A DNA stretch of 64,000 nt from Callaeas wilsoni (GCA_013398955.1 VWPU01024400.1:1-64000), one strand, 5' to 3'. Numbered from the stretch's first letter, positions 37,609 through 50,800 are shown. Notes: generated from the sequence alone by a model not told the origin. Made by a program: numbers and translations.

Positions 37609-37775
37609 AATGGGCACGTGCCATGTCTCACCTGCGGCGGTGCCCACATCCCATGTGCCCAGGTCCCAGCCAAAGCAGTGCCTATGTCCCACCCATGGCA
37701 GTGTCTCCTGCCCATGTGCCCATGTCCCCTCTGCAGCACTGCTCACATTCCACATGCCTGTGTCCCAGCCACAGT
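37609..37775. repeat. Degenerate minisatellite, unit about 35-40 bp
   Basis: Words of the form CCCATGTGCCCATGTCCC and CAGTGCC/CACTGCTC recur four to five times in about 165 bases, with spacing of roughly 23-40. Examples are GTGCCCACATCCCATGTGCC, GCCCATGTGCCCATGTCCCC and GCTCACATTCCACATGCCTG. The copies differ by substitutions and small deletions. Confidence 0.75.
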
Positions 37776-40700
37776 GCTGGGTGCTCTTGGTGGCTCACCT
37801 GGAAGTGAAGCACTGCTGCTTCCTGGGGCTGGGGAGCACTAATAAGCAAGCAAAACTGATAACGAAGTGCTTCAAGACCTGCTGAGCTCAGACATCTCCC
37901 CGTCCACAGTGTACAGGGCTGGGATTGCAGCCTCTGTACAGGGGCTTTGGGAGGTGCCTGGGCTGCAGAGCAGCCATCCCTGCAGCCAGACAGTCTCCAG
38001 TTCCACTGGATGTTGCCACATGAAGCTTCTGGGTGAGTCTTGCCCTGTGCATGGCTGACAGGGAGGTTCTGCCAGAGCCACAGGAGCTGTGGCTGATCCG
38101 TGCTGGGCTGGGCTCTCGGTGGGTGAGAACAGCAAACCCCGACCTTGGCTTATGCATGGATTCATCCTCCCATAACCCCCCTGTTACAGGCAGGCTCTGT
38201 GGTGATGCTGCCAGTCCCTGCTCCACACAGGCCCTCTGCACGCTTTGGCTGCTGGGAAAGGCCCCTCTCTTTGGGGAGTCATTTTAAACTCTCTTTGACG
38301 AGCCTTAAAAATTGCTGAACTTCCAAACTAAGTTCTTGTGATTGAATATTTATTGTTGAACTCAGCATGAAATGTGAAACAAAGCCTAAATCCATGGATG
38401 CTTGTGATTCTAGTGTAAATGCTGACAGCATTTTTAATATATATACAGTATTTTAGTAGTGAATGCTTAAAATTATTCTGGTGTTTTGTGTCCTCAGCTA
38501 TTTTTCTCTCTACTGTGGTTAGCCCTAGAGTCTGTGTTGGAATGAATAACATGCAGAGATCTGAGACTTATGACAAGCTCAGCCTAGACTGCTTTAAGAC
38601 ACATTAGTGTAGGGATTTTCTGGCAGTGCCATAGGGTCAGAGCCTGTTATACGTCAGAAGAACGGCTGATGCGTTCCTTCATGCTCACAAGACTATAATG
38701 GGGTCAGCTTTCACCTGGTTGGAGCCTGCCAAGATCACCAATTTGAGTCCATTCTGCCACTGGAAAATTGTTCATTGTCATGGATAAGTCAGAATTAATG
38801 TTGTGTGGCAGTGAGATTGCGGTTCAGTGCGGGGTCAGTGAGGTGCTGACAGGCGCACTCAGGCTACCGGCCATGACCTTGGCATGGACTGCCAGGGCCA
38901 GTGCTAGTGCCAAGGCACAGCTGTTAATATCTCCTATACTCTGCAGAAGTATCAAGAAATATAAATATACAGGACTTGGGCAAATTAAAAAAATCCACAA
39001 AATGCCTTTTGTTCTCTTTAACAGAGTCACATCAATGTTTCTTTCATGTAAAATGTCCATGGGACTTTGCTGCTTCCATAGTGAAGTGCATTCCAAGCGG
39101 TAACTGCAATAACTAGTAAATAGAATTATAAGTGCTACTGACAGAAAAAACACTGTAATGATATAAGGGCAGATCTGATACAAAAAAGTAGCCTTCATTA
39201 GTGTCAGAATGAAGCACATGTGAAACATTATCCTCACGGGTACCACTTAAGTAGTTCTTTGCTTACAGAAAGGTATCATAGAGGGTTTGGATCAGAGTAA
39301 TGGTCAGCCTGAGCTATTTTGTAAGAGGAGATAACTATCTTTTTGGAATTTCACAGGTAAAGTTATCAGAGATGAGAAATATGGGCAAAGAGTAACAAGA
39401 GCCTTCAAAAGGTGCTCTTTGTCCCTGGGTTCTTCTGTGGAGAGCACAGTGTCCTGAGGGGACGCTGATACACAGCTGTCTGTCCTAAGGGAAAAGCAGG
39501 AATGTTCTGTTGGGGGTGTTAGAGGAGGGGCACAGCTCCCAGGGGTACCCTGCCATCCCCGCAGTACGATGGGTATGGACCACTGGCTGGAGGCTCCAGA
39601 TTTTGTGGTGCTAGAGGGCATAAAGGCTCTTCCCATACTTGTACAGAAATTTCCCATAAAAGAGATCTGTTCCCAGCCACAGAGCCTGGCTTGCCCAGGG
39701 AGTGCAGCTCAGGGGTGGTTCCATATCCCGTAACACCAAGCCACTCATGTTGGCAGATTCTTTTCTAAGTGGTGGTGTCAGATTGTCCAGCCAGCTGAAG
39801 GAATCCAGTTGGCAGGAGAGTGACTTAATTCAATAAGTAGAATTTTAAAAACACTGTGGTTCTGTGTTTAACAGCCAGATTCTACAAAATTAGCTCCAGC
39901 TCTAAAACAGTTTCTCTCCCCACCCTCCATGTACTATCCCTTTTGGTCCTGCATGTCCCTACCTCCCTAAACTGCCTCGTTTTGTCTGGTACCAGTTGGC
40001 ACTAGGGCCACTCTGCCTGTTCTCTGCAGGGATCAGCCGAGTCACACCAAGGCACCTGTGCCCTGACGGGAGCCCAAGGCTGGGTGGCCAAGGAGGACAC
40101 AGCATCCCGGTGCCTGGTGCTCCTGCCCACTTTGTGTGCCACCTCAGGGACTCCCTTCTTCTGGGAGGGAGCGTCTGAAACAACTCCCTGCAGGAATGTG
40201 GGACTTGTGCAGAGAGGTGGCAGAGGTCGATCTAAATCTCTCTATGGACACAGCCAGGCAGGGAGGACCCATATCCCCCAAAGTGCCCTGTGGACCTTGC
40301 CCAGGGGAGTTTTGGAAAGGGTCAAATTCAGTCACCATGAACAAGGAGCTCTGACCAGTTGTTGCTGTCACATTCTGAGCACTGAGGGCCTGTAAGTCCA
40401 ATGGGAGTTTAAAATACTCAGGACCTGCAAACACCTTTTCAAGGAAAAAGTAATTCTCTGTGCTGTAGCCCTAAGCCTGCTTCAGTGCAGCTCCTCGCTG
40501 TCAGCAAAGTTCCATGACTTTTTTCTAGTCTCTTTTTTTTTTTCCTTTTCCTCCCTGTTGAGATGGATGAGGGCACAAGTCACCTGCCTGCACTGCTGGC
40601 TGTTCCTGGCAGGGATAGGGCAGCTCTGCCACTGCTCAGAGATGCGGCTGAACCTTTTGTCCTTGTATTTGCAGAGTGCTGTTTCCTTGTGCACTGACCT

Positions 40701-41085
40701 GGGCTGAGTTTGGGCATTTCATATTCCTACCAGCTCAGAAGCTTTTTTCCAAAGATACTTCTTCCCTTCTCCTCACCTGTGCTCTTCTTCATACCTTTCC
40801 TGCTTTGAGAAAAGCAGCACTGATGGTTAGTGGATCACTCCTTAGTGGGGAACATCACTTTGATCTGTGTTATGTGACACTACACGGTTTGTTCCCAGCA
40901 TGTTCTGCAAGGAAAGGGCTTGGAGGTGGCTGATCGCAGTTGTCCAGGTCCAAGTCTCCTGATGATCTCCCTCCACATGCTCTGCTGGCTTTCCTTTCTG
41001 CGGCAAGTGTCCAGCAGCAGCTGGGAAGACAGGAGATAGTGAGAGAAGGCAGTGTGCAAACACCACTCCGTGTGGGACTCTCAGC

Positions 41086-41291
41086 ATGGCCGGCAGCTCC
41101 CAAGGTCCTCAGTGCCAAGCTGCCCACAAGGTGTTGTTGGAGGAGCGTCCCAGAGCAGTGCTGGGCAAGGTGGGGAGCCCCGCAGACCCCCGTGCTCCCT
41201 GGGAGGGGAGATGGCTCCATGGCCCCACCTGTCTGCACATGGCAGCGAGCCTGGCCAAGAGAGGATGGAGGCATGCCGTGACAGCTGCTAG
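41086..41291 (+). other. Candidate start exon with strong Kozak ATG
   Basis: AGCATGG at 41083-41089 is a strong Kozak context (A at -3, G at +4) within a CpG-bearing patch. The frame runs 68 codons to the donor GCTAG|GTATGAATC at 41292, leaving in phase 2, and stays open unspliced to 41595 (169 codons in all). The peptide is basic and Ala/Gly/Pro-rich (KVLLEERPRAVLGKVG). No family is recognised. Splicing to the acceptor ending at 41482 in this phase would stop after about ten codons. Confidence 0.13.
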
Positions 41292-41482
41292 GTATGAATC
41301 TGGCAACTGCTGTGGTTTGGGTCTGTCATCTACAAACCTGCTGCTTTCTTTTTCAAATGTGCCATCACCTCAAACCAGCACAGATGTGACTGAAGTTGCA
41401 AGCAAAACTGCACTACAAATGTTACCCCTTTCCTTCTTTTCTACATTCTGCCATTGGATTTATCATTTCTTTTCCATTTCAG

Positions 41483-41662
41483 GTCTGCTGTTTTCTGGCT
41501 GGGGTGTTTTTTATAGCCTGTATTATAAGGAAACCCACACATGGGGAAAGCAAGAAAGTAGTAAATGGAAAACAACCCACAGGCCTGGCTATTAATCCTT
41601 CTGTGAACAGCATGGCCTGGGCTGCATTTTTCAGCATCCAGACCCACTGTGGGATACACCAG
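41483..41662 (+). other. Exon-like open segment encoding a hydrophobic segment (180 bp, phase 0-0)
   Basis: A pyrimidine-rich acceptor, TTTCTTTTCCATTTCAG, ends at 41482, and a donor, CACCAG|GTGAAAATG, is at 41663. The segment between is exactly 60 open codons. Its start would encode a membrane-type stretch, VCCFLAGVFFIACII, followed by the positive flank RKPTHGESKK, as at the inner edge of a transmembrane helix. The frame remains open to TAA at 41708-41710, so a terminal exon is also possible. A minus-strand frame of 141 codons overlaps it. I cannot match it to a family. Confidence 0.2.
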
Positions 41663-44102
41663 GTGAAAATGGACAGCAGAGTACGAAAGCAAAGAGGGAG
41701 CAAAGATTAACATGGGGACTTGGTGGGCTAAGTATAGACAATTCTTCCCCTCTCCAGTGACTTCTAGAAATGGTGAGGGGAATTCTGCAGCCAATGTGAT
41801 TTGGTTGATACCCAAAATATAACACAGAGATCTGACACTAGGGATTGCAGCGAGGAAATGAGGCATTCTCTGGCACAGCTGTCATATACTAAGCCTGTTA
41901 CTTCTCTTTAATCCTAATTGATGCTCTCTCTATTCTGAGCCAGGTTCTCTGGCCAGCCATCATTCCGGGGGGTCTGCTGCTGCTCTCACACTGGAGCCTG
42001 TTCTTTTGTGCCCCTTCCATGAGGAGCAGCTGAAATAATGAGTTAAATGTTGCTGATACTAGAGAGGACTCCTGGCATCTGCCCCAGACAGAGAAATCGA
42101 CGTGTAATTCATTAAAAATACCCCTATTTATACTGTGAACACGTGTCCCAGATGGTGCCAGTTTCCATCAGATTCCCATCAGAGGAAGCAGAAGAGGTCC
42201 ATCCCTGTTGAATGCAGACCCCTGCCCTGATGCAAGCACCCTGCCACCCAAGGGTCCTCAGTCATCTCCCTGCAGCCTGGCAGAGATGCTCGTGGACCTC
42301 TCCCAACCTGGGCTACATTTTGACCCCAAACTGCCAAGAAAGGTACAAGATCAATGTATCTTTTGGAAGGAAAGGATGTGGACTGAGATCTGGTGTCTCA
42401 AGACTGCGCTCTTTGGACAGTGCTGATCTAGACACTGTCTTACCCCCAGCATTTTTCAAATTGTGTGATTTCCTACAGTTTACAACTACACGCAGTAGCC
42501 AGAAGTTATTATATGTAGCTGACTTTGAAGGACACTGTCATTAACAAATGCTATGTACATGTTCTAGAAATGTTGTCATACCTTGTATTTTATGGTCTTA
42601 GACAGCAATTAATGGGGACAAAAAGCGTGTTTGTATTCTGAGAATACTGGAATGGTTTAGGTCTGTATTTTTTTCTAAATATAGAATTTCATATTTACTC
42701 AAAATAGATCTGTGTGCAGGTTCAGAAGTATTTCATACAGAACACAAGATAAATGCAGTGAGTGGATCTTGACTTGCATCAGGGAATCAAAGCAGGCAGA
42801 AAGGGAGGCAAGCACAGTATGTCAGACAGCGGGTCTTTAACCATGCAGAAAGGTGCAACAGATCAGAAGGTGTCATTATTGTTTCTGTTCCTCTGTGGTC
42901 TGCAAAGCTCTGGGAACAGCAAGCCTGAAGCAGGGAGTGGGGCTGTGTGGGGCCAGGCTTTCCTCCCTATGGGCCATGGACCTCCGAGGCAGCACGGCGG
43001 GTCAGTACAAGGCTTCCGTGCCACCTTGCTGGAGGAGCGGTGGGAGGACAGCTGGGACAAGCCCGTGTCCCCCAGAGCCCCCATGGGGATGGAGTCCGCA
43101 GGGACTCGTGCCCAGCTGGGGCCCAGTGCACAGCAGGGAGTGGTGCTGAGCTCTTGGCAGGTGGTGCTGGCACGGGGGCAGGGCTGGGCTCCCGCTCCCC
43201 TGCAGCAAAGGCACTGCTGGCTGCAGCTCTGGAGACTGGCACTGATGCACTTGCATTGCACAACCATCACTTCCTCAAATAGATTTGTCACTTATGTTTT
43301 CCTCAGCTGAAAGTTCAGCTGTTCCTGCTGTTCACATGCCTCTCTGCACATACGTCTGACCGTGACCGCTGCCATGTTTGGAGCTGCGTGGTGGCTGTTG
43401 TCAGAACCCAGGAATGCAGCCTCAGGAACAGAACCCTGCGCAGGCAAACTTGGCAGAACCTGGGCAGTGTCTGGAGCAGCAGTTAGGAATCTGGGACTGG
43501 GACCTGACCACACTGTTATTGACTGGTCTTGCATTCCCAAGAGGACAAATCAGGGCCTTGATTGCCAGGTCTGCAGCTTAAAAAAGCCTTTGCTTTAATG
43601 AATGTACAGCCTAAATGTCATTGTGCTCTTCTCCATTCTGGGTTGTTTTTCAGAAAACAAGACCAGTTTAGGAAATTTAAATCTCTCCTAAAATAGAAAT
43701 TTTATCTAGAGAAGTCCCTCTGTGCTTCCATTCTTAGTATAAACCAAATTTATTTACTTCTGTAGTTGAAATTGCATTACTAAAGAACATAAAGTTTCTT
43801 TAATGTTGTTTGATGGTTTTTGTCTGGTTTTGAATGGAAGTTGGGATTATGTGACCATCTTGTGGCTTTAACACTTGTCAGTTCATTTAAATTAATATTT
43901 TAGTTTCTTTTTATTATTGCAAAGTTTATTGGTTTGTTAGGAGTAATACCCAAATTTGTGATGCTGAGAAGGAAAAGCTGCATGAACCCACTTGGAATTC
44001 TTGGCATAGGAGAAATGCACTGGGAGCAACCACGGACAGGCAGGTTCACTAGCACTCCAGTGGTCTTTCTGTGTGTCTATATGTGTGTCTCATGATTTTC
44101 AG

Positions 44103-44207
44103 GTTGCTTTTTGTATCCTAATGCAACTGAAGAGTCGGCCTTTTTTAGAAAAGTGTAGAATCTAATGAGCAGTGTGTTTGAAAACCTCAGCTGTTCCCAG
44201 GACACAG
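44103..44207 (+). ncRNA. Possible non-coding exon
   Basis: GTCTCATGATTTTCAG ending at 44102 is a good acceptor, and GACACAG|GTGAGTGAT at 44208 is close to a perfect donor. All three frames contain stops (for example TAA in GAATCTAA and TAG in GTGTAG), so if spliced it would be non-coding. It is 105 bases long. Evidence is splice signals only. Confidence 0.1.
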
Positions 44208-47200
44208 GTGAGTGATACAAACCTGGCACAAGAAGGTGACATGTGGAGATGGGCGTCTTGGAAAGAAAACATCAAAGGAATCACACAGTGATCGGGGTGG
44301 GCAATTCACAGGGCCAGAGAGTTGGAGACTTGTACAAAGCCACCTTGTTATTCACTCGGTGCCAGTGGGCTTCAGTTCACGAAGAAGGTAGCTGGAAAAA
44401 TTACCCAGAAATAGTTGACCTTTCAAAAGGCCTCTAATATACAATTACCTGATGTTCACTGAAGTGGTTCACTCTAAATGATTTTCTAGGTTCACTTGTG
44501 TGAAAAGGGGTCTGATGTTATGGGGGAGGGCAATGGAGGAAAGAAACTTCAGAAAGGAGAGAAATGTGCCAGGGAATTTAACTGGTTGTTTGCTTCAAGG
44601 GAAGAAAAGGGCAAATAGATGCAGCTACCTCAAAGTCACCTTTTGACTTTGAACTTTAAAACAAAGGAACATGGGAGAATTCTGAGGTATCGACAGCACT
44701 CGACAGAAGCTATTCCATGGAGATAGGTAGGAAATTTAGGATCCAGTGGAACTCGCTTTCTCAGCCAGATGACAAGGTTTTTTTTCCCCCCAGTACAATA
44801 AAATTACTACAACCTCTGTTTCCCTAATTGCCTTTTCTTTCCTTCTGCCTTTCCTTTTGTCATGTGGTACAGGAGATCCCTTGCCTGTGTGGCCACCAGT
44901 GCTCACACCGGGGACTGGCCATGCCCCCTCTGCAGAGTTTCAGCTCTGATCCTGGACCAAAGCAAGCGAGTTATCTGGGGCTGCAATCTCTAGCAGGCTT
45001 TAGGCAAAATACTTTTCTAAGGAAATTATTTCTATGGTTGGCACGAAAGTGCCTCTACCGTGCACCTTTCCAGTGGCAGCTGTGCCCAGGTGCACACAGC
45101 AGTCTGGCTTCAACAGTTCAGCATTCTCTTCACTGCCTCCCTGCTCCGATCCCCCAGCAACATGGGGGCTGGGAGGGCAGAGACCACCCCCCACGTGGGA
45201 AAGCAGCAGCATTCAAAAGCCCAAAGACTTTTTGAAACCAGGAAACGGGATTTCCACGTATGATGAGAGAGCACACTGGGCAATAAAAACTGTATTTGTA
45301 TGGAAGCAAATTATTTTAAATAACCTTGGAACTTAAAGATTTTTATGAACAAAAGCAAGTGACAGTCCCCATCTGCATTATCTGACAAAACAAACAAAGT
45401 CTCTGAGATAGGTCAGACAGACAAGAGCATCATCATGCCAGTTGTAGCACTGAAGCACTTCTCATTTGGTCAAGCATCTAAGTATCTTTGTGGGGAAAAA
45501 CCCCTAAAGCTTAACTTTGGATCCGAAGCATTAGACTTGCAATTCCACAGAATTTTGTGACTTTGGAAATGTTCTGTTGTTTAGCAGTATGAGCTCATGA
45601 ACCTGCAATAGAATTGTCCTTTGGGGACAAAACAAAATGGATGAAAAATAAATGCTCGTGTCAGGTCTGGAGACCAAGGGGGTCCTGAGCCATGGTCTTT
45701 AATATGTTTCTTTTCCATCAAGTTCAGGAGCAACTTTGAGCAGGATTTGCTGCAGTTGAGGGAGACAGGAGAAAAATTATACTAAAAATAAAAGAACAAC
45801 CATGAATAAGATTTTTCAAAAAGCCATTTATTTTCCTAGATAAGACATCCAGATCCAAAAGTGAATGGTGAGTCAGGAGTGCACTCAGGTACACACTTCC
45901 AGCAGCAGCTCCCAGGCTCCTCTGACTGTGGCTCTGCTGGAAGGCAGGTCAACTTGAGCTCACAGCAGCATAAATGTGGGATGATGCAGAGCTCCTCAGG
46001 CTTCTGCCTCCTCCTTTTGGAGGCCACGCAATGTGCATATGTTGTGTTCCTGAATTCATGCCTCTTCTGGCAATTTGTTTGCCTGATCCTTAAATTTCTG
46101 TGTTCATCTCCAGTGCCCAGAGCTCTACCAAGCTGCCAGCAGCCTGCTGAGACCATGAACTGGTGCTTCAGCTTCCCACAGAGGCTGCGCCCACGTCTCT
46201 GCCTTCCTGCTTGCTGCCGGCTGATCCCGAAGGGGCTGAGAAGCTGCCACGAGGGTGTCAGGAGTGCAGCTGCACAGAACTGCCCTCCCCGTGTTCTGAG
46301 GGTGGTGTGCTGAGGAGCTAACCATGGCAGAGAGACTGAAAGGTGTGAGAGTTTCTCCTGGAGCCTGCTTTTAACTCTCCATGGCCCTGTTTGGGAACGG
46401 GTTGTAGTCACTACATGCCTTCAGCTTGAACTTGCACTTCTTCAGTCTGGGAGGAAGAATGGAAGAAATGTTCTGAGAGAAAATTCCAGTTACGTCTTCT
46501 GCCACCTGCTAATGGCATATGTGAGCTGCCGCGTGCCTGTAGCCGATGGCAAAGATAATATCAATGTAGAGAAAATCGCATGGTGCTGAAAATGAGTCTC
46601 ATGTTCCAGATGACCCAATAGTTCAGTGCCTGCTGGGGCCAGGTGTGGGGCCAAGCTCTGCTCACCAACACTCACACAGACACATTCAGTGTGATGGCCT
46701 TGTTGGAATCCCAGAAATTAAATATTTTAAGGCAGGTGAAAGGACAAAAGCTGAAGAGCTTCTATTCACATCCAGTCCCAAATCAGGCTTTCCTGCATAT
46801 ACCTCCAGCCTAATTACTATGAGCCAGGGCAAGGGAGGCTGACAGGTGGGAACAGCTGTCAAAGTGCCCAGTAAAGCTGCTCGTCTGAAAACTGACGTAA
46901 TGGCAGAGTAGACATGGTGGGCAGCTCTTCAGAAGTAAACATCTATTAACAGTAGGATCATAGAAATATTTGAGGCAGTCAACAGCAAAATCCTTGTTGC
47001 TTTTCTCCCTCGTGCCGCCTGGAGTTTTTGCTCAGTGAGGGAATTCATGGTGTTTTGTGTGAACCAAGAGGTAATCGAGAGCAACTGCTTAAATAGCCCT
47101 AATTATGTTTAGAGAAGGCTGGTCCCTGAAAGCAGCTAGGATCTGTGAATAAACACATTGTCACAGGTGACCACCGGATCTATGCATATGGATCTAAAAA

Positions 47201-47249
47201 AAAAGCCACTTTGCTAAGTTTAAATACCTCAAAGTAAAGCTGAGCAGAC

Positions 47250-47419
47250 ACCAGACGCCAGCAGCCGTGCCTGCCCAAAGCAGCATTGCATGGGGCTGAG
47301 CGGGGGGAGCGTGGCTCGGGGCCGTGTGACCGCAGCACGTCCTGCCAGCCCGAGGTGTCCTCCTGAGGGGACCAGGGCCTTTAAATACCAGCCTTCGAAT
47401 ACCCTGTGGACAGAGAAAG
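47250..47419 (+). other. Small CpG-rich patch with exon-like end
   Basis: About nine CpGs fall within roughly 100 bases (47255-47360) in an otherwise CpG-poor neighbourhood. An ATG at 47290 (T at -3, weak) opens 43 codons to the donor GAAAG|GTAAAGGAAC at 47420. This could be an alternative first exon of a long gene or a GC-rich repeat relic. The frame stays open past the donor to 47523. Confidence 0.13.
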
Positions 47420-47577
47420 GTAAAGGAACTGGGCCCCCTGAATGGGGGATGGACAAGCCCGGAGGCTTACCTTGCTTAATCCTTGGGCATACATACTCAG
47501 TGTCAGCTGAGTCCAGCAGCTGATCCCACCTGCACCAGTGCCGACCCCACCTGTGCCAGCACTGCCCCGCACAGCCG

Positions 47578-47651
47578 GCCCAGAGCTCCCTGGGGACAGA
47601 GGGCTTCCAGCTCCCAGCCCAGAGCTCCCCGGGAACAGAGGGCTTCCAGCT
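47578..47651. repeat. 39-bp tandem duplication
   Basis: CAGAGCTCCCTGGGGACAGA with GGGCTTCCAGCT is followed after 39 bases by CAGAGCTCCCCGGGAACAGA with the same GGGCTTCCAGCT. The two copies differ at two positions. Because 39 is a multiple of three, the duplication reads as a 13-residue repeat in one plus-strand frame (PRAPWGQRASS then PRAPREQRASS). Confidence 0.9.
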
Positions 47652-47827
47652 TGACTGTGGCCCTTAGCAGTCAGAATTTTTGGAAGAGAAAGTCTGTGAG
47701 AGAGAGGACAAATGTGAAGCTGTTGAACATGTTCAGCCCTTCAGCACAGGGGCTGAAGAGTCCACAGTGACAGCGGAGATAAGGCCAAGCCTGGTGCTGG
47801 GCCCCAAGCTGCCCCTGCCCCACCAGC

Positions 47828-47857
47828 CTCCTTCTCCTCCTCCTCCTCCTCCTCCTG
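47828..47857. repeat. (CCT)n microsatellite
   Basis: This is a run of CCT units with one TTC interruption near the start. On the minus strand it reads as poly-Arg in one frame. Confidence 0.9.
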
Positions 47858-50800
47858 CGGTGAGCACCCAGTTGCCTCACCCCACCATTAACCTGGTCTA
47901 GCTTCAGCACAACTTAACAGCAAAGAACTATGACATCCTATGACATGGAAATGGGTCAGAAACAAACTCTGTGCCTTTCTGTATTAACCTGGTGGTTCTT
48001 TTAACAGCTAGAAAAAATTTCTTAATACTCATGGTAATCAGTCACATTTCCTTCCTCTTTGTTCTGTTTCGATCACTGATTGCTGTCAGCACTCCTTGTG
48101 CATGGCCACAGGAGGAGTCAAGCACTCTAGGAGCTAGCACAGCACGGTAAGATTAAGGGCTTTTTCCAAGGAAAAGGCGCTGTGGACAAGGATTGCTGTT
48201 AGTGCTTGTACTGCCATCAGAGCCACCCCAGGCATCATAGGCAAAACTTTTTGGTAGCAAGCTTTTAAAGAGATTTTAAAGGAGACTTTACAGAATTGTT
48301 GTAGGGTGATTATGGAATTATAACTAAGATAGCTTAGGAAAGAAATATGAGGGGAAGGGAGAAACATTATATTCATTCAAATAGTAATAAGGTGGGAATG
48401 TGAGTAAAGGCCAGTTTTGGAGAGATAGTAATATGTACCAGAGAGATGAAAGACTGTCTCAAATCCTCTGGACAATCAGAGTTTGTCAGGGTGTTCAGTT
48501 GCAGCAGCCCCTGCACATGGAAAAGACGTGGGCTATGGGAGTAGATGGGGCTGATTCCAGGTGGTTGTGGCTCTTTGCTGGTCTGTATCACACAGATGCC
48601 ACTCCTGGCTCAGAGGGTTTCACAGTCCTGAGATCTCACTGCTTACGACTTGAAGCAACCAGCATCACCTCAGGCTATAGGGAGAAAAATTTCATTGAAG
48701 CACAGTGCCTCTCTGCTAGACAAACCACAGAAAGATAACTCGCTCCCAGAATGTCAGGGTTTTCCTGACAGCTTCCAAACAATCGCTGCATTTCATGCTT
48801 GAATGCCTATCAGTGAATTTCCAGTATAAAATATAAACGGAGACAACTAGAAATCAACATGTCTGGTGTTTCCTTTGCACCTCCCCAGAGCGGAGGGCTG
48901 TTTTCACCATGTATTCAATCCCTCAGCACCAGCAGACACAGGTCAGTGACAAGACAGGTGAAAGAATAAGGCCTGAGGTCAGTAGATGCCCAGTACAGCC
49001 ACTGAAGCTGCCTGCTTCCAGGAGCTGAGGCTGCCGCTCTTAAGGAAACAAAACTCCTGTCTGGTAGTAAACATCTTCAGTTACCACACGGAAAAATTTA
49101 AAAAGCCAAACAACAATCACCTAGCCAAGTGTTTAGGGTGGAAAAATATCAAAAATCAAGATGAGAAGGGCATGGCATGTCTCCTGCCCAGAATTCCTGG
49201 GAATGTTTGTTGGTGGCATGTCTGGTCATGTAGTGCTGGTTGGATACAGGGCCAGGACCATGCTGTTCACCTACCAGCCTGATGCCCGTCCTTCCTTTGG
49301 CTGAAGGAGATGCAGGTGAAGCCTGAGTGGGACAGCTGCCAGTTGTTAGGAAAGATCACTCATGCCCACAGGTCACTTCCCCAGCAAGGCGTGCCTGGTT
49401 CCAGGGGTGTTACAGCCCTCCCCAGTGGTGTGAGACCTCACTGGGTTTGAGAAAGCCCACGGAGCAAATAAGGTGAATGGCACTAAACTTCCTGGGGGAG
49501 TCAATTTTGGTGAATGTTGCCCACCCATAATTTAGGGCCACTCTTTGCAGCGAGGCAGTGCAGGCAGGCAGAGCAGTGTTCATGTCAGAATGGTGCAGGT
49601 CCCTTTGCTGTGCTACAGCTAAAGCCCATAACATGGAGAAAGAAAACCTCAGTCGCAGCGCTGAGCAGGCAGGGTCAGATCCTGCCACAGTTTTGACTCA
49701 CAACTAGACAGACTCCATACATTTCAAGCTGCAGAACTTGAGCTTTTTGCATTTCAGCTTTACAAATCCTGGTCAGTGGTTTTGCCACTTTTCATCTATT
49801 AAACTTCTTGGGTTTATCCATGCTCCAGTCACAGTTCCATCCATTAAACCCTAATTTTTCTGCCTTTCCTCACTTGTAAGTGGAGGAGGTCACCTTCAGA
49901 GAGGCTGGTTCAGAGGACAGTGGTAGCAGCCATGGAGTGCTCTGTCCAGTGAAGTCACAAATGAAAGATAGGATGGCTCTGAAAAGCATGATAAAGTCTT
50001 GGAAAATGAAGATAATACCAGTGCAGGCCCACACCTGCTGCTAGCGTGTGAGATTCAGAAGTGCTGCTGCTGAGCAGCATTTCCATGCCAGGAACCTGCA
50101 CCCGCTGCCATGGATGCAGATCAGTCCTTCATCTGATCATACACCATGGGTTCTGTACTTCTCCAGTTCTTGGACTCCTTCACCTCTGTATCACCAGGAT
50201 TTCCTCAGCACAGTCATTAACAGCTCTCACATACCTGCCACACCTTCCAGCACACGCCTCTGCATTCCTTGCCCTGCTCCAAGACATGCTTTGTTCATGG
50301 ACTGAGCGCTCGGAGCTCACACTCACCATGTGATTCACATGGGATCAAGTTATATGAAGTGCTGGCAAGTTGTGGTCATGATGGATTTAGCCCTGTCCTT
50401 GAAAGAACAGATCCTGTCACCTAACCAGTACTTTTGGGAGGTATTTTACCATTTGTATAAAGAAGAAATGTACTGGAAATACCTTATCTGTAGTGACAAT
50501 CTCTGGGCCTCAGTACACCTAGAAATCCAGCAATGTCCATTGTTTGACATGCTTTTGTCTGTTCTGTAACCTGTGACAGGACTTCACAAGCTTTTTCCCA
50601 GCCTCTGCTCAGCTGATAAAGCTTTTCCTGCCATCTATCATGTTTGCTAAGTCTCCAGTCCCTGAGTGCTGCCAGTATTTGCAGCTCTCGGAGCTGTTGG
50701 GACAGACAGCTCTGTGTGCAGGGATGCAGTATGTGGGAGCTCTGATGGAACAAGCTGGGGGCCCCAGCACCTGACCCTGGAGGGTGCCTGGACTCTGAAG

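Larger units (their letters stand above)
37776..47249. other. Gene-free stretch with several exon-like segments
   Basis: GC-rich, stop-poor patches (about 37870-38280, 40990-41290, 42940-43260) carry open frames on both strands. Listed separately are segments at 41086-41291, 41483-41662 and 44103-44207. An AT-rich, repeat-free block at about 43640-43960 has enhancer-like texture. A minus-strand frame of 191 codons (46411 to 45836), without ATG at its start, is followed four bases later by AATAAA (minus strand, 45827-45832) and has a Cys-rich end. Nothing is recognisable as a known gene. Confidence 0.5.

Noticed and set aside
45836..46411. 191-codon minus-strand frame followed by AATAAA, possible terminal exon
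   Set aside because: There is no ATG at the start, the plus strand is also open for 150 codons over the same bases, and no family is recognisable. I saw no clear upstream acceptor.
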